In this document: positions 7,350-15,967 of the stretch, piece after piece
Position numbering within the stretch: position 1 is the stretch's first letter
How the letters are laid out: each line of letters starts with the position of its first letter
DNA from: Lentisphaerales bacterium
Lineage (GTDB): Bacteria > Verrucomicrobiota > Kiritimatiellia > JAUXFM01
Direction of reading: 5' to 3'
Assembly: GCA_030622955.1 (NCBI GenBank)
Contig: JAUXFM010000008.1
Location: forward strand, 1 to 44,685
DNA length: 44,685 nt
Translations under genes and position numbers: made by a program
Notes under the pieces: generated by a model
Told to the model about the DNA's origin: nothing
The model's database searches: none
The model's input: the letters and a program-made list of their open reading frames with translations, nothing else

Positions 7350-8663
7350 CTATAAGCGTGCAAGCAGAGCATCCTTGAGTGACCTGCCGCCCTCATGGTC
7401 CTTGTAGGCATAACGAACACGCACAGCCGGCTTGTCGATCGAGAGCAATGCCGGCAGATCTATCGGCGTACCGAACAACACGACATCACAGTCGCAACTG
7501 TTAATCGTAGCTTCGAGCTCCTGGACCTGCTTATCACTGTAACCCATGGCGGGCAGGACTCGTTTCACATGGCCGTACTTCTCAAGTGTGTCCGCGATGC
7601 TGCCTACCGCACAGGAGTGCGGATCAACGACTTCGCTCGCGCCATACTGCTTCGCAGCCAGCGTCGCAGCTCCAAACGGCATGCCACCGTGTGTCACTGT
7701 TGGCCCATCTTCTACCGCCAATACGCGCTTCCCTTCAATGAGCGAAGGCTCTTCAACTACTATGTTAGAATCTGCCAAGACAATCTCGGCACCAGGGTTG
7801 TTGGCCGTGATGTTCTTCCGCACGATTTCAATCTGTTCCGGTGTCGCGCTGTCGACCTTGTTGATGAGCGCAATATCCGCCATGAGCATATTCGTTTCGC
7901 TTGGATAGTAGAGAAGCTCATGACCGGCACGATGCGGATCGAACACTACTATGCTGACATACGGCTTATAGAAAGGCATATCGTTGTTCCCGCCATCCCA
8001 GATGACAACATCGGCCTCTTTCTCTGCTTCGCGCAGTATCTTTTCATAATCTACTCCGGCATAAACGACTATCCCCTCATCCACCAGCGGCTCATATTCT
8101 TCCCGCTCTTCAATGGTGCACTTATGCTTGGCGAAATCATCGTAGGAATCGAACCTCTGAACGACCTGCTCCTCAAGATCGCCATAAGGCATGGGATGCC
8201 GCACAGCCACGGCCTTCTTCCCCTGCTCTTTCAGGATATGAAAGACTTTGCGGGCCGTTTGCGATTTCCCGCACCCCGTACGTACCGCACAGATCGAAAT
8301 GACCGGCTTTATTGATTCCAACATGGTCTCTTCCGCGCTGAGCAGCGCGAACCTTGCCCCTTCAGATGCGACCAGGGCCGAAACATGCATGACCTGATCA
8401 TAGGTAACGTCGCTATAGGCGAACACCACAAGATCGGCCTTATGCTGCCTGATCAGCTTGACCAGGTCGGCCATTGGGTGAATACCAATACCATCGGGAT
8501 AGAGCTTGCCTGCGAGCTCAGGAGCAAATCGACGATTATCGATGTCCGGTATCTGTGTCGCGGTGAATGCTACCACATCGTATCTCGGGTTGTCCCTGAA
8601 GCAGGTATTGAAGTTATGAAAATCCCTGCCACCGGCACCCACTATTATTACTCGCTCCGCCAT
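7350..8663 (-). CDS. Cyclic 2,3-diphosphoglycerate synthetase-like P-loop protein (COG2403 type)
   Basis: A 437-residue protein. Residues 1-110 form a Rossmann-like domain (RVIIVGAGGRDFHNFN), followed by a P-loop NTPase domain with AVRTGCGKSQ (126-135) and the Asp/metal stretch DVVIWDGGNNDMPF. This arrangement fits the COG2403 group related to archaeal cyclic 2,3-diphosphoglycerate synthetase. In bacteria its role is not established. It lies last in a three-gene operon after rocD and arcC (20 bp behind arcC), so a role in carbamoyl-phosphate, ornithine or phosphoryl metabolism is likely but inferred. It could instead be an ATP-grasp-independent phosphotransferase of another substrate. The start has a purine-rich GAGGGTAAC just upstream. 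Confidence 0.7.
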   Translation of the reverse strand: MAERVIIVGAGGRDFHNFNTCFRDNPRYDVVAFTATQIPDIDNRRFAPELAGKLYPDGIGIHPMADLVKLIRQHKADLVVFAYSDVTYDQVMHVSALVASEGARFALLSAEETMLESIKPVISICAVRTGCGKSQTARKVFHILKEQGKKAVAVRHPMPYGDLEEQVVQRFDSYDDFAKHKCTIEEREEYEPLVDEGIVVYAGVDYEKILREAEKEADVVIWDGGNNDMPFYKPYVSIVVFDPHRAGHELLYYPSETNMLMADIALINKVDSATPEQIEIVRKNITANNPGAEIVLADSNIVVEEPSLIEGKRVLAVEDGPTVTHGGMPFGAATLAAKQYGASEVVDPHSCAVGSIADTLEKYGHVKRVLPAMGYSDKQVQELEATINSCDCDVVLFGTPIDLPALLSIDKPAVRVRYAYKDHEGGRSLKDALLARL

Positions 8664-8683
8664 GTTACCCTCACTTTCAGTAC

Positions 8684-9634
8684 TTACTGCACGATAGTCG
8701 TTCCTGCTTCGCCTTTCAGAGCCACCAGGCCATGTCCCAGCGACGTGATGATCGCACGTCTGCCGCCGCCTTCGATGAATTTCACTGCAGCGGCGACCTT
8801 GGGGCCCATGCTGCCTTCCGGGAAATGGCCTTCGCCAAGATACCGTTTCGCTTCCTCGACAGTCATACTGTCCAGCTTCTTCTCGTCCGGCTCATCATAA
8901 TTCAGGGCAACGCGATCGACCCCTGTAAGAATGAGAAGTGTTTCAGCATCAACTATGTTGCCAAGCAGCGCGGCCGTATTATCCTTATCGACCACTCCTT
9001 CAACGCCATGCAGTGTGCCGTCCGATCTTTCCACCACGGGCACTCCGCCACCGCCTGCAGCTATGATAATCCAACCCTCGGCAAAAAGCGTCCTGATGGC
9101 GAGGCTTTCAACGAGATCAATTGGAGCAGGCGAAGGCACCAGTCTTCGATAACCAGCCTGCTGCCTGACCATCTGCCAGCTTTTCTCCTTTTCCAGTTGC
9201 CTGGCTTGCTGAGCCGTGTAGTAAGGGCCAATTGGTTTCGTGGGGTGCCTAAAGGCCGGATCGCAGGCATCGACCAATGTTTGCGTCACAACAGTGATGA
9301 CAGGGAAGTTCATCGAATAGCTCTGCTTCTCGAGCTTGAGCTGGTTGACCGTGTATCTCTGGATCATGTAACCGATCATCCCCTGGCTTTCGGCACCGCA
9401 GATATCCATTGGCATGGGCGGGAAACGTTTCTTTGCAATCTCGTCCTTCAGCATGATCTCGCCAACCTGCGGACCATTCCCATGTGTCACCACCACGGAA
9501 TATCGCTCTCTTATGACCGCGACAATGAACTCGCATATCTCCTCAACATGCTCGAGCTGCTTCTCCACGCTGCCATCCTCGCCACTACGCAGCATGATAT
9601 TGCCGCCAAACGCTATGACAATTCTCTCAGACAT
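8684..9634 (-). CDS. arcC: Carbamate kinase
   Basis: A 316-residue cytosolic enzyme of the amino-acid kinase fold that transfers phosphate between carbamoyl phosphate and ADP, yielding ATP, CO2 and ammonia in catabolism. Visible marks are AFGGN (residues 8-12), the THGNGPQVG loop, DICGAESQGMIGYMIQ, AAGGGGVPVV, and the C-terminal GSMGPKVAAAVKFIEGGG with the catalytic Lys region. The length is normal. It sits between rocD (34 bp upstream) and the P-loop protein gene, all on the minus strand. No ornithine carbamoyltransferase or arginine deiminase gene is present here, so the source of carbamoyl phosphate is not shown by the window. Confidence 0.92.
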   Translation of the reverse strand: MSERIVIAFGGNIMLRSGEDGSVEKQLEHVEEICEFIVAVIRERYSVVVTHGNGPQVGEIMLKDEIAKKRFPPMPMDICGAESQGMIGYMIQRYTVNQLKLEKQSYSMNFPVITVVTQTLVDACDPAFRHPTKPIGPYYTAQQARQLEKEKSWQMVRQQAGYRRLVPSPAPIDLVESLAIRTLFAEGWIIIAAGGGGVPVVERSDGTLHGVEGVVDKDNTAALLGNIVDAETLLILTGVDRVALNYDEPDEKKLDSMTVEEAKRYLGEGHFPEGSMGPKVAAAVKFIEGGGRRAIITSLGHGLVALKGEAGTTIVQ

Positions 9635-9668
9635 TGTGCTGTCCTTTTCTCAAACTACCAGGCATCTC

Positions 9669-10883
9669 CTAGTCACATTGCAGAACGCGTTCGATCCGTT
9701 CCAGCGCCCAGTCGATCTCTTCACGCTGGATGATGAGCGGCGGCGCGAAGCGGATGACATGCTCATGCGTTTCCTTGCAGAGCAGGCCCTCATCCATGAG
9801 CATCTCACAAAAACGTCTTGCACCACCCGATTCCGGGAACAGTTCTACGCCTATAAAAAGGCCTTTGCCGCGCACTTCCTTTATGTGGGAGCTCTTGATC
9901 TCCTGCAGCTTCGAAAGGAAATAATCTCCCTGAACAACGGCGTTCTCGAGCAAGCCCTCCTCCGTCAAGACTTTCAGAGCCGCTCTGCCCACCGCGCAGG
10001 CGAGCGGGTTGCCACCGAACGTACTGCCGTGATCGCCCGGCATGAAAACCCCGAGCACTTCTTCATTGGCCAGCACGGCAGAAATCGGATAGAAGCCTCC
10101 AGAGAGAGCTTTGCCGATCAGTGACATGTCCGCCTCAATCCCTTCATGCTCTTCCGCGAGCATCTTGCCTGTCCTGCCGAGCCCCGTCTGGATCTCGTCG
10201 AGCAACATGATAACATTATTCTTCGTGCAGATCTGGCGTACGGCTTTGAGATAGCCCGCAGGTGGAATGATTATTCCTGCCTCACCCTGTATTGGTTCGG
10301 CCAAGAATCCTGCCGTGTCTGGCGTTATCGCTTTTTCAAGCGCATCAATGTCGCCGTAAGGGATCGTTTTGAACCCTGGCGTGAAAGGCCCGAACCCGTC
10401 ACGGTATTGCTCCTCCGTGCTGAATCCCACAATGGTCAACGTGCGGCCGTGGAAGTTATTGGCACAGGTTATGATCTCGGCTTTATCCGGCTCAACCTTC
10501 TTGACCTTGTATGCCCACTTGCGAACGGCCTTGATGGCTGTTTCGACTGCTTCTGCACCACTGTTCATGGGAAGCACCGTGTGTGAATTAGTCAGTTCGC
10601 ATAGTTCCTCATAGAAATGACCAAGCTGATCGTTCCGGAACGCCCTCGAGGTCAGGGTCAGCTTGTTGAGCTGCTCGATCATCGCCTCCTTGATCTTCGG
10701 GTGGCAATGCCCCTGATTGACGGCGGAGTAGGAAGAGAGACAGTCCATGTACTTCTTATCGTTCACATCCCAGACCCAGATCCCCTCACCTCGACAGAGG
10801 ATTACATCAAGCGGCTTGTAATTATGCGCACCATACTTGTTCTCGACTTCAATAAGATGCTGGGTATCGTTCATTCCCGTCAT
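9669..10883 (-). CDS. rocD: Ornithine aminotransferase
   Basis: A 404-residue PLP enzyme that converts ornithine plus 2-oxoglutarate to glutamate semialdehyde and glutamate. The class III aminotransferase pattern is intact: [13 protein letters not shown] (106-118), the HGRT loop near 145, [14 protein letters not shown] (227-240) and the PLP lysine Lys258 in LIGKALSGG. The closest relatives I recall are RocD/OAT enzymes, including the [11 protein letters not shown] and SRAFRNDQ stretches. The start at 10883 has a perfect AGGAGGGA site 6 nt upstream. It heads the operon with arcC and is divergent from an Lrp-type gene, a likely regulator. Confidence 0.93.
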   Translation of the reverse strand: MTGMNDTQHLIEVENKYGAHNYKPLDVILCRGEGIWVWDVNDKKYMDCLSSYSAVNQGHCHPKIKEAMIEQLNKLTLTSRAFRNDQLGHFYEELCELTNSHTVLPMNSGAEAVETAIKAVRKWAYKVKKVEPDKAEIITCANNFHGRTLTIVGFSTEEQYRDGFGPFTPGFKTIPYGDIDALEKAITPDTAGFLAEPIQGEAGIIIPPAGYLKAVRQICTKNNVIMLLDEIQTGLGRTGKMLAEEHEGIEADMSLIGKALSGGFYPISAVLANEEVLGVFMPGDHGSTFGGNPLACAVGRAALKVLTEEGLLENAVVQGDYFLSKLQEIKSSHIKEVRGKGLFIGVELFPESGGARRFCEMLMDEGLLCKETHEHVIRFAPPLIIQREEIDWALERIERVLQCD

Positions 10884-11033
10884 GATATTCCCTCCTGATG
10901 GTGAGCCGATAGCTCCGCCCCTTTCTTCTCCCCCAAATGAACATTATCCTATACACCCCTTCCAGACAATGCTATTATTCGGCCTAATTGCATATATACC
11001 GCCTAGTATTGCGGCAATCTGAATAGACGCTAT

Positions 11034-11483
11034 ATGATCGATGCTATTGACAAGAGAATACTGACAATTCTTCAAGAAGACGCCAGGATCACTAACGCCG
11101 ACATCGCGCGGCAGCTCAAAATGACCCCCTCTGCTGCGCTCGAGCGTGTGAAGAAGTTGAAGCAGAGAGGGATAATACAGAGATACGAGACACGCCTGGA
11201 CGCCCATGCCCTGGGGCTCGAATTGACCACTTTCATAATGATCCGAACCGAGGAGAACATCGGCCTGACAACTATCGGAGACCAGATCGCCCGGTTCTCT
11301 GAAGTGCAGGAGGTCCATTTCACTACTGGTGAATACTGTTACATCATAAAGGCAAGAGTTCGTGACACTGACGCTCTTACGGCATTGCTCAAGAAAATAG
11401 GAGCAATAAAGGGCGTAAAATCGTCGCAAACGACGCTCGTCCTCACACCACTGAAGGAATCACTCGCACTGGCCATGGATTGA
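11034..11483 (+). CDS. Lrp/AsnC family transcriptional regulator
   Basis: A 149-residue regulator. The N-terminal winged helix (IDKRILTILQEDARITNADIARQL, residues 4-27; recognition helix SAALERVKKLKQRG) is followed by an RAM ligand-binding domain with the TGEYCYIIKARVRDTDAL stretch. Proteins of this family sense amino acids and often control an adjacent, divergent gene. It is transcribed away from rocD with 150 bp between the starts, so control of the rocD-arcC operon by ornithine, arginine or a related amino acid is the natural inference. The ATG lies inside CTATATGATC with no clear Shine-Dalgarno sequence. Confidence 0.9.
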   Translation: MIDAIDKRILTILQEDARITNADIARQLKMTPSAALERVKKLKQRGIIQRYETRLDAHALGLELTTFIMIRTEENIGLTTIGDQIARFSEVQEVHFTTGEYCYIIKARVRDTDALTALLKKIGAIKGVKSSQTTLVLTPLKESLALAMD

Positions 11484-11553
11484 TCCCGGCCTGCCGCAAA
11501 CAGCAAGATATTGCTTTTCCCCAAGCTCAGCGTTATCCTCGTAAATCACCATT

Positions 11554-13026
11554 ATGAGCGCACTGACCGAACAGATCGAGAAAGCCGTCCTGGGTCGGCA
11601 TCCCCTGCTTTATCTCAAAACACCTGAAGAGAGCCGGGTTGTTGAAACCCTTAGGCAGCTTGCACCCAACTGCTTTGACGAAGGGAAGGTCTCGGTCTGG
11701 ACATGTGTTGACGGGCTTGACTCGATAAAGGGCAAGGATACTCGTGATCCGGTCGATGCCATCAAAGCCGCTGTCAACTCTTCGATCAACGGCTTCTTTG
11801 TAATGAAGGATCTGCCTGACTTCATTACAAAACCAGAGGTCACCAGGTCGCTCCGTGATGCTTATGCCGAACTACTCAAAACCGGCAGAGCCTGTATTGT
11901 CATACTTTCTCCTGTCCTGGTAATGCCCGAAACGATTAAGAACGAGATCTGTCTGGTTGAGGTCAGCTTGCCCTCCCCCGAGGAGCTTCTCAACGAACTG
12001 CTGGCGGTCCAGAAAGAGTATCCCAAAAAGAAGATCGCCGAGGAGCACCATTCTGAGATCACGCTTGCATTGCGTGGCCTGGCCCTGAACGAGGTGCACC
12101 ATGTAATGCACCGCGTGTTCGGAGTCGGCAAGCTTGAAGCCAAGGATATTCTCGCCCAGATCTTCGAAGCGAAGAAGATCCTGCTCGGGAAAGCCGGTTA
12201 TCTCGAGTATGTCCAGAACTCGTTCCACGTCGACAAGATAGGTGGGCTCGAAAATCTCAAGGAATGGGCGATGAACCGGGTCGGCCTGTTCACACAGGAA
12301 TCGGTGGATGCTGGAGCGCCGATCCCGCGCGGCGTCTTGATCATGGGTGTGAGTGGCTGCGGCAAGAGCATGTCTGCCAAGGCATTGGCAGGTCTCTGGC
12401 ACCTCCCCCTCTTCAGGCTCGATATGAACCTCATATTCTCCGGCATGTATGGAAAACCTGAAGCAGCCTTTCACAACGCGCTCAAGTCAATTGAATCTGT
12501 GGCACCGGCCGTACTCTGGATAGATGAGATAGAGAATGCGCTGGGCATGACATGCGAATCCACTACCTCCGAACAGTCGCTCACATTCTCCTCTTTCCTT
12601 ACATGGATGCAGGAGCGGCCACCGCTCGTTTTTGTCGCCGCTACGGCCAACCGTATCGAGGTGCTGCCAGCAGAGGTCATCAGGAAAGGCCGATTCGATC
12701 ACGTCTTCTTCTGCGATCTGCCTGGTGCAAAGGAAAGAGGGGAGATCATAGAAATCCATGTCCGCAACAACGGCGTTGACCCCGCCACAATCGACATCGA
12801 CAAACTCCTTCTCTCGACAAAAGCATGGAGTGGCGCAGAGATCGAGCAGGCCGTTATTGCAGGACGTGTCGATGCGCGCAAGGAAGGACGCGATTTCAAC
12901 ACGGAAGACATCAGAAAACACACCATCAGCATGGTCCCCCTCTCCGAAACCATGGAAGAGCAGGTCCGCATGATTCGTGACTGGGCATACCAACGTGCGA
13001 CTCGCGCTTCAAAGAAGAGAACGTGA
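11554..13026 (+). CDS. Ycf46-type AAA ATPase
   Basis: A 490-residue two-part protein. Residues 1-225 are a degenerate P-loop-like domain (HPLLYLKTPEESR, VMKDLPDF), and the second half is an active AAA module with Walker A GVSGCGKS (265-272), Walker B LWIDEIENAL (321-330), sensor and Arg-finger regions (VFVAATAN, RKGRFDHVFF). This matches the Ycf46 family, known from cyanobacteria and chloroplasts and linked to inorganic-carbon use there, and widespread in other bacteria with unknown role. Its stop overlaps the GTG of the metal-transporter gene by 4 nt, a sign of translational coupling, so the ATPase may act on that membrane protein or its cargo. Confidence 0.82.
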   Translation: MSALTEQIEKAVLGRHPLLYLKTPEESRVVETLRQLAPNCFDEGKVSVWTCVDGLDSIKGKDTRDPVDAIKAAVNSSINGFFVMKDLPDFITKPEVTRSLRDAYAELLKTGRACIVILSPVLVMPETIKNEICLVEVSLPSPEELLNELLAVQKEYPKKKIAEEHHSEITLALRGLALNEVHHVMHRVFGVGKLEAKDILAQIFEAKKILLGKAGYLEYVQNSFHVDKIGGLENLKEWAMNRVGLFTQESVDAGAPIPRGVLIMGVSGCGKSMSAKALAGLWHLPLFRLDMNLIFSGMYGKPEAAFHNALKSIESVAPAVLWIDEIENALGMTCESTTSEQSLTFSSFLTWMQERPPLVFVAATANRIEVLPAEVIRKGRFDHVFFCDLPGAKERGEIIEIHVRNNGVDPATIDIDKLLLSTKAWSGAEIEQAVIAGRVDARKEGRDFNTEDIRKHTISMVPLSETMEEQVRMIRDWAYQRATRASKKRT

Positions 13027-13739
13027 CCGTGACACCTGAAATTACAGCTTTGTGCGTTACCGCAGCATCTATCGGGCTTCTCCATACACTACTTGGTCCA
13101 GACCACTATCTCCCCTTCATCGTTATGGCACGGGCAAGAAAATGGTCAATGTCCAAAACAACAGTGATCACGTTTATATGTGGTCTTGGACATGTCTTGA
13201 GTTCCGTCGTGCTGGGACTGCTCGGCATAGCGTTTGGCATGGCCATAGGCAAGCTTGAAGCATTTGAAGGCTTTCGCGGCAACATTGCGGCCTGGTTACT
13301 GATCGGGTTCGGTTTCGCTTACACCGTCTGGGGGATTCGCCGCGCCATCAGGAATAAGCAGCACAGTCACCACCACGTTCACAGTGGCAACATGGAGCAC
13401 AGGCATGAGCACGCACATTGCAACGAGCACGCACATCCTCACGCAGATGGCAGGCGCTCCACAACGCCATGGATCCTCTTCACCATCTTCGTATTCGGGC
13501 CCTGCGAACCGCTCATTCCCATCCTCATGTATCCAGCCGCGAAACACAGCATCACGGGAATGATACTGGTGGCATCGGTTTTCTCGGCCATAACGATCGG
13601 CACAATGCTTGCCGTCGTACTGCTCACATCATGGGGAGTGAGCTTTGCCAAGCTCGGAAAACTGGAGCGTTACACGCACGCCATGGCGGGGGCCGCCATC
13701 TTCCTTTCAGGCATCGCTATACAATTCTTGGGACTTTAG
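13023..13739 (+). CDS. NicO/UreH-type metal transporter with His-rich loop
   Basis: A 238-residue polytopic inner-membrane protein with about six helices. The first helix carries LLHTLLGPDHYLP, the His/Asp metal-pathway signature of NicO/RcnA and UreH-like nickel-cobalt transporters. A central cytoplasmic-type loop (about residues 112-145) is packed with histidines (HSHHHVHSG, HRHEHAHCNEHAHPHAD), as in RcnA. GPCEPLIPILMYP follows in the second half. The direction of transport and the metal are not decided by sequence. The GTG start at 13023 overlaps the ycf46-like stop, so the pair is co-translated. No urease, hydrogenase or other nickel enzyme gene is nearby. Confidence 0.75.
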   Translation: MTVTPEITALCVTAASIGLLHTLLGPDHYLPFIVMARARKWSMSKTTVITFICGLGHVLSSVVLGLLGIAFGMAIGKLEAFEGFRGNIAAWLLIGFGFAYTVWGIRRAIRNKQHSHHHVHSGNMEHRHEHAHCNEHAHPHADGRRSTTPWILFTIFVFGPCEPLIPILMYPAAKHSITGMILVASVFSAITIGTMLAVVLLTSWGVSFAKLGKLERYTHAMAGAAIFLSGIAIQFLGL

Positions 13740-13847
13740 AGTTCTGTCCCGGGAATAGACGCGCATAACGGTTCGCGTGTTTCCGAAAATCGATTGAGCG
13801 GCAGCAATCCAATTGGAAGCGCTTCCGCTCTCTCGCTTGATCTGCAG

Positions 13848-14096
13848 CTATCCCCTTCCTGGCCCTTCCCTCAACGGATCGAGAAGGTGCTCCAATCCGT
13901 TCAACTTAATCTCGTATACCTCCTCGAGCAGGCGCCCCAATTTGCCTGCAGGCATCTGCCCTCGCTGGCTGAACCAGAGGATATAGGCTTCCGGAAGATC
14001 GATCAGGCGTTCACCCTTGTACTTGCCAAACGGCATACGATAGTTGGCCAGCTCGCGCAACTTCTCAGGGTCGAATTTGATCTCACCATCCTTCAT
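13848..14096 (-). CDS. DUF3820 family small protein
   Basis: An 82-residue soluble protein from MKDGEIKFDPEKLRELA. The YRMPFGKYKGERLIDLPEAYILWF and KLGRLLEEVYEIK stretches are characteristic of DUF3820, whose members include a putative quorum-sensing-regulated virulence factor; a nucleic-acid or nuclease-associated role is sometimes proposed, but no function is established. The start at 14096 is picked because family members begin near the FDPxxL segment; the frame is open up to an ATG at 14141. It is a single gene on the minus strand with no clear ribosome-binding site. The flanking stretch 13740-13847 holds nothing I can identify. Confidence 0.8.
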   Translation of the reverse strand: MKDGEIKFDPEKLRELANYRMPFGKYKGERLIDLPEAYILWFSQRGQMPAGKLGRLLEEVYEIKLNGLEHLLDPLREGPGRG

Positions 14097-14270
14097 AGAA
14101 TCTAATAGTATCGAACCTCGGACCATTTCCCAACAACTCAACCACCCGGCAACTCAACAACTGGCAGCGGTGCCGGCCCAGAATGCACAAAAAAAAGCCT
14201 TCTCTGGACGTTTATGCGCGAAAGTGTAAACTATGGGGCCTGTTCTACAACCCTTTTTGGGAGAACCCGT

Positions 14271-15038
14271 ATGAAATCAATTGTACTTGTCGCAGTGGCG
14301 CTGCTGCTGGGACTAATTCTCGGCGGCTGGGCGCCACGCTCGGAAGTCGCCAGGCTGAAGAAGGAGCTGACGACCAAAGAGGAGCTGCTCAAAAGCTCGG
14401 ATCGCTCGAGATCCGGCATCGACAATGTCACCCGAATGATCGGCATCGATCGCACAGCTGCCAGAACATCGCCTGAAGTGGTAGCGATGGAACCGCAAGA
14501 GGCCCTTGACCAGGATCAACCGGATAATGAGAGGCCTGACGCCGGCATAACGGTATCTGAAGAGATCGTGAAAGACACAAAGGAGAAAGAGCCGGAAGAT
14601 GTCGCAGAGGAAGACGAGCGTGAGATGGGTATGGAGGAATCGATAGAACATGCAATGGAACTCTGGCAGATCCGGGTCGATATCGCCCGCAACACGCTCA
14701 TATCGAATGCCCAGATGACACCTGTTGAAGTCGAGAAATTCGATCTATTGGTCTCCGACATGAATTCACAGCTCAAGAATAAGTTCACCGAGTTCGCCGA
14801 AGATCTGCAGGATGCGGAAGAGGTCCAGATGGAGGCCGGCATACGAATCTTCAACGATGTGACCGATTCCATCGTGAGCACCTATGATGCGATGGATGAA
14901 ACGCTCGAGCCGGGTTGGCGGCGTTCAGCAGGACCCAAGTTCTCATTGACCGACTTCATCAGCCCGGATGTTGCAGAACCACTGATCGGGGTCGAGAGCA
15001 AACTCGACCGTATCGGGGGTCAGCGCCTCAATCGATAG
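14271..15038 (+). CDS. Membrane-anchored coiled-coil protein, ABC-exporter neighbour
   Basis: A 255-residue protein with one N-terminal membrane helix (about residues 2-20) followed by a coiled coil (EVARLKKELTTKEELLKS), a very acidic linker (residues about 75-120) and a helical C-terminal domain (ELWQIRVDIARNTLIS...FAEDLQDAEEVQ). I do not recognise the family. The ATG at 14271 is supported by GGGAGAA about 8 nt upstream; a longer frame begins at 14214. It is followed after 23 bp by an ABC-2 permease and its ATPase, so it may be a periplasmic accessory of that exporter. That is inference from position only. Confidence 0.6.
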   Translation: MKSIVLVAVALLLGLILGGWAPRSEVARLKKELTTKEELLKSSDRSRSGIDNVTRMIGIDRTAARTSPEVVAMEPQEALDQDQPDNERPDAGITVSEEIVKDTKEKEPEDVAEEDEREMGMEESIEHAMELWQIRVDIARNTLISNAQMTPVEVEKFDLLVSDMNSQLKNKFTEFAEDLQDAEEVQMEAGIRIFNDVTDSIVSTYDAMDETLEPGWRRSAGPKFSLTDFISPDVAEPLIGVESKLDRIGGQRLNR

Positions 15039-15061
15039 AACAACTGAAAACAGGATAAACC

Positions 15062-15967
15062 TTGCTCAAGCTTCTGCACAGTGCATTAAAGGTCGCCCGC
15101 TACGAGCTGCAGGATTCCGTCCGAAGCCGCCGTTTCGCCGTAGTTCTCTGCCTCTACCTGATAGGCGCCATGCTGGCCTGTAACGGCATGATCTCCATGC
15201 TGCACCATTTCGAACAACATATTGCCCGCTCTGTTGGCCTTTCTGCTTCAGCAGCGCCTGGCGATGTACTCCGCGCCCTGTGGGATTCAGAATCGTTCAG
15301 AGATACAATCGCGAAAATGACACGCAACAAGGAAGCTTTTGAAGAAATCAAACAGCTCCCACTGATCGCCATCTTCTTCGGATGGCTTGCCTTCACTTTC
15401 ACGCCTGTCTTTGTCATCCTGACGTCGCCCAGTCGGATTGCAGAAGAACTGGCGACCGGATCCGCGAGATTCGCTCTTGTCAGAACATCGCGTGCCGCCT
15501 GGTGCCTTGGCAAGTTCTTTGGTCAATGCCTTGAGGTAGCCATTGCGCTCCTGCTCAGCGCCATTGGCACCTGGGTTGTAGCGAGGTTCAGAGTACCGCA
15601 CATGACCAGCGCAATAACCATGGCACCAATGATCATCCTAGGCTGGAAGGTCTGGCTCTGTTCGATCGGATTTGTGGGGATGTCGCTCGGTCTTTCCCAA
15701 CTCACGCGATCTCCGAACCTGGCAATTGTTTTTGCCTTCCTGACATGGTCCGCCATGAAGATAATCTCAATGGCGGCATGGTTCACCGATGAAGAAGGCT
15801 TGACCAGGATCTGGCATGTTCTTGATCTGATGACACCGATGGGACACATTGCAGATCTCTGGAGATCACAGATCACGTTCGTTCTTCCGGCCGTCTGTTA
15901 TGTCGTGGCACTTGGCCTGAGCTACCTCGCTGTCGGTTATGCATTCTTTGCGAGGAAGAACGTATGA
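15062..15967 (+). CDS. ABC-2 type transporter permease
   Basis: A 301-residue integral membrane protein with six predicted helices. It starts with a cytoplasmic amphipathic stretch (ALKVARYELQDSVRSRRFAVVLCLYL), which is the usual opening of ABC-2 permeases of the NosY/YhaP kind, and ends in FFARKNV. The start appears to be a TTG at 15062, with AGGA 5 nt before it. Its stop overlaps the ATG of the ATPase gene by 4 nt. The substrate is unknown. A large loop between helices 1 and 2 (residues about 45-105) contains a charged region and probably faces the periplasm. Confidence 0.8.
   Translation: MLKLLHSALKVARYELQDSVRSRRFAVVLCLYLIGAMLACNGMISMLHHFEQHIARSVGLSASAAPGDVLRALWDSESFRDTIAKMTRNKEAFEEIKQLPLIAIFFGWLAFTFTPVFVILTSPSRIAEELATGSARFALVRTSRAAWCLGKFFGQCLEVAIALLLSAIGTWVVARFRVPHMTSAITMAPMIILGWKVWLCSIGFVGMSLGLSQLTRSPNLAIVFAFLTWSAMKIISMAAWFTDEEGLTRIWHVLDLMTPMGHIADLWRSQITFVLPAVCYVVALGLSYLAVGYAFFARKNV

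Noticed and set aside
7088-7378. ORF of 96 codons on the plus strand between the nucleotidyltransferase and the GTPase gene
   Set aside because: Mixed composition, no ribosome site, overlaps the ends of both flanking genes; no recognisable protein.
7395-8315. Long plus-strand ORFs opposite the rocD-arcC-GTPase operon and in other places
   Set aside because: Antisense shadows of well-supported genes with strong family motifs.
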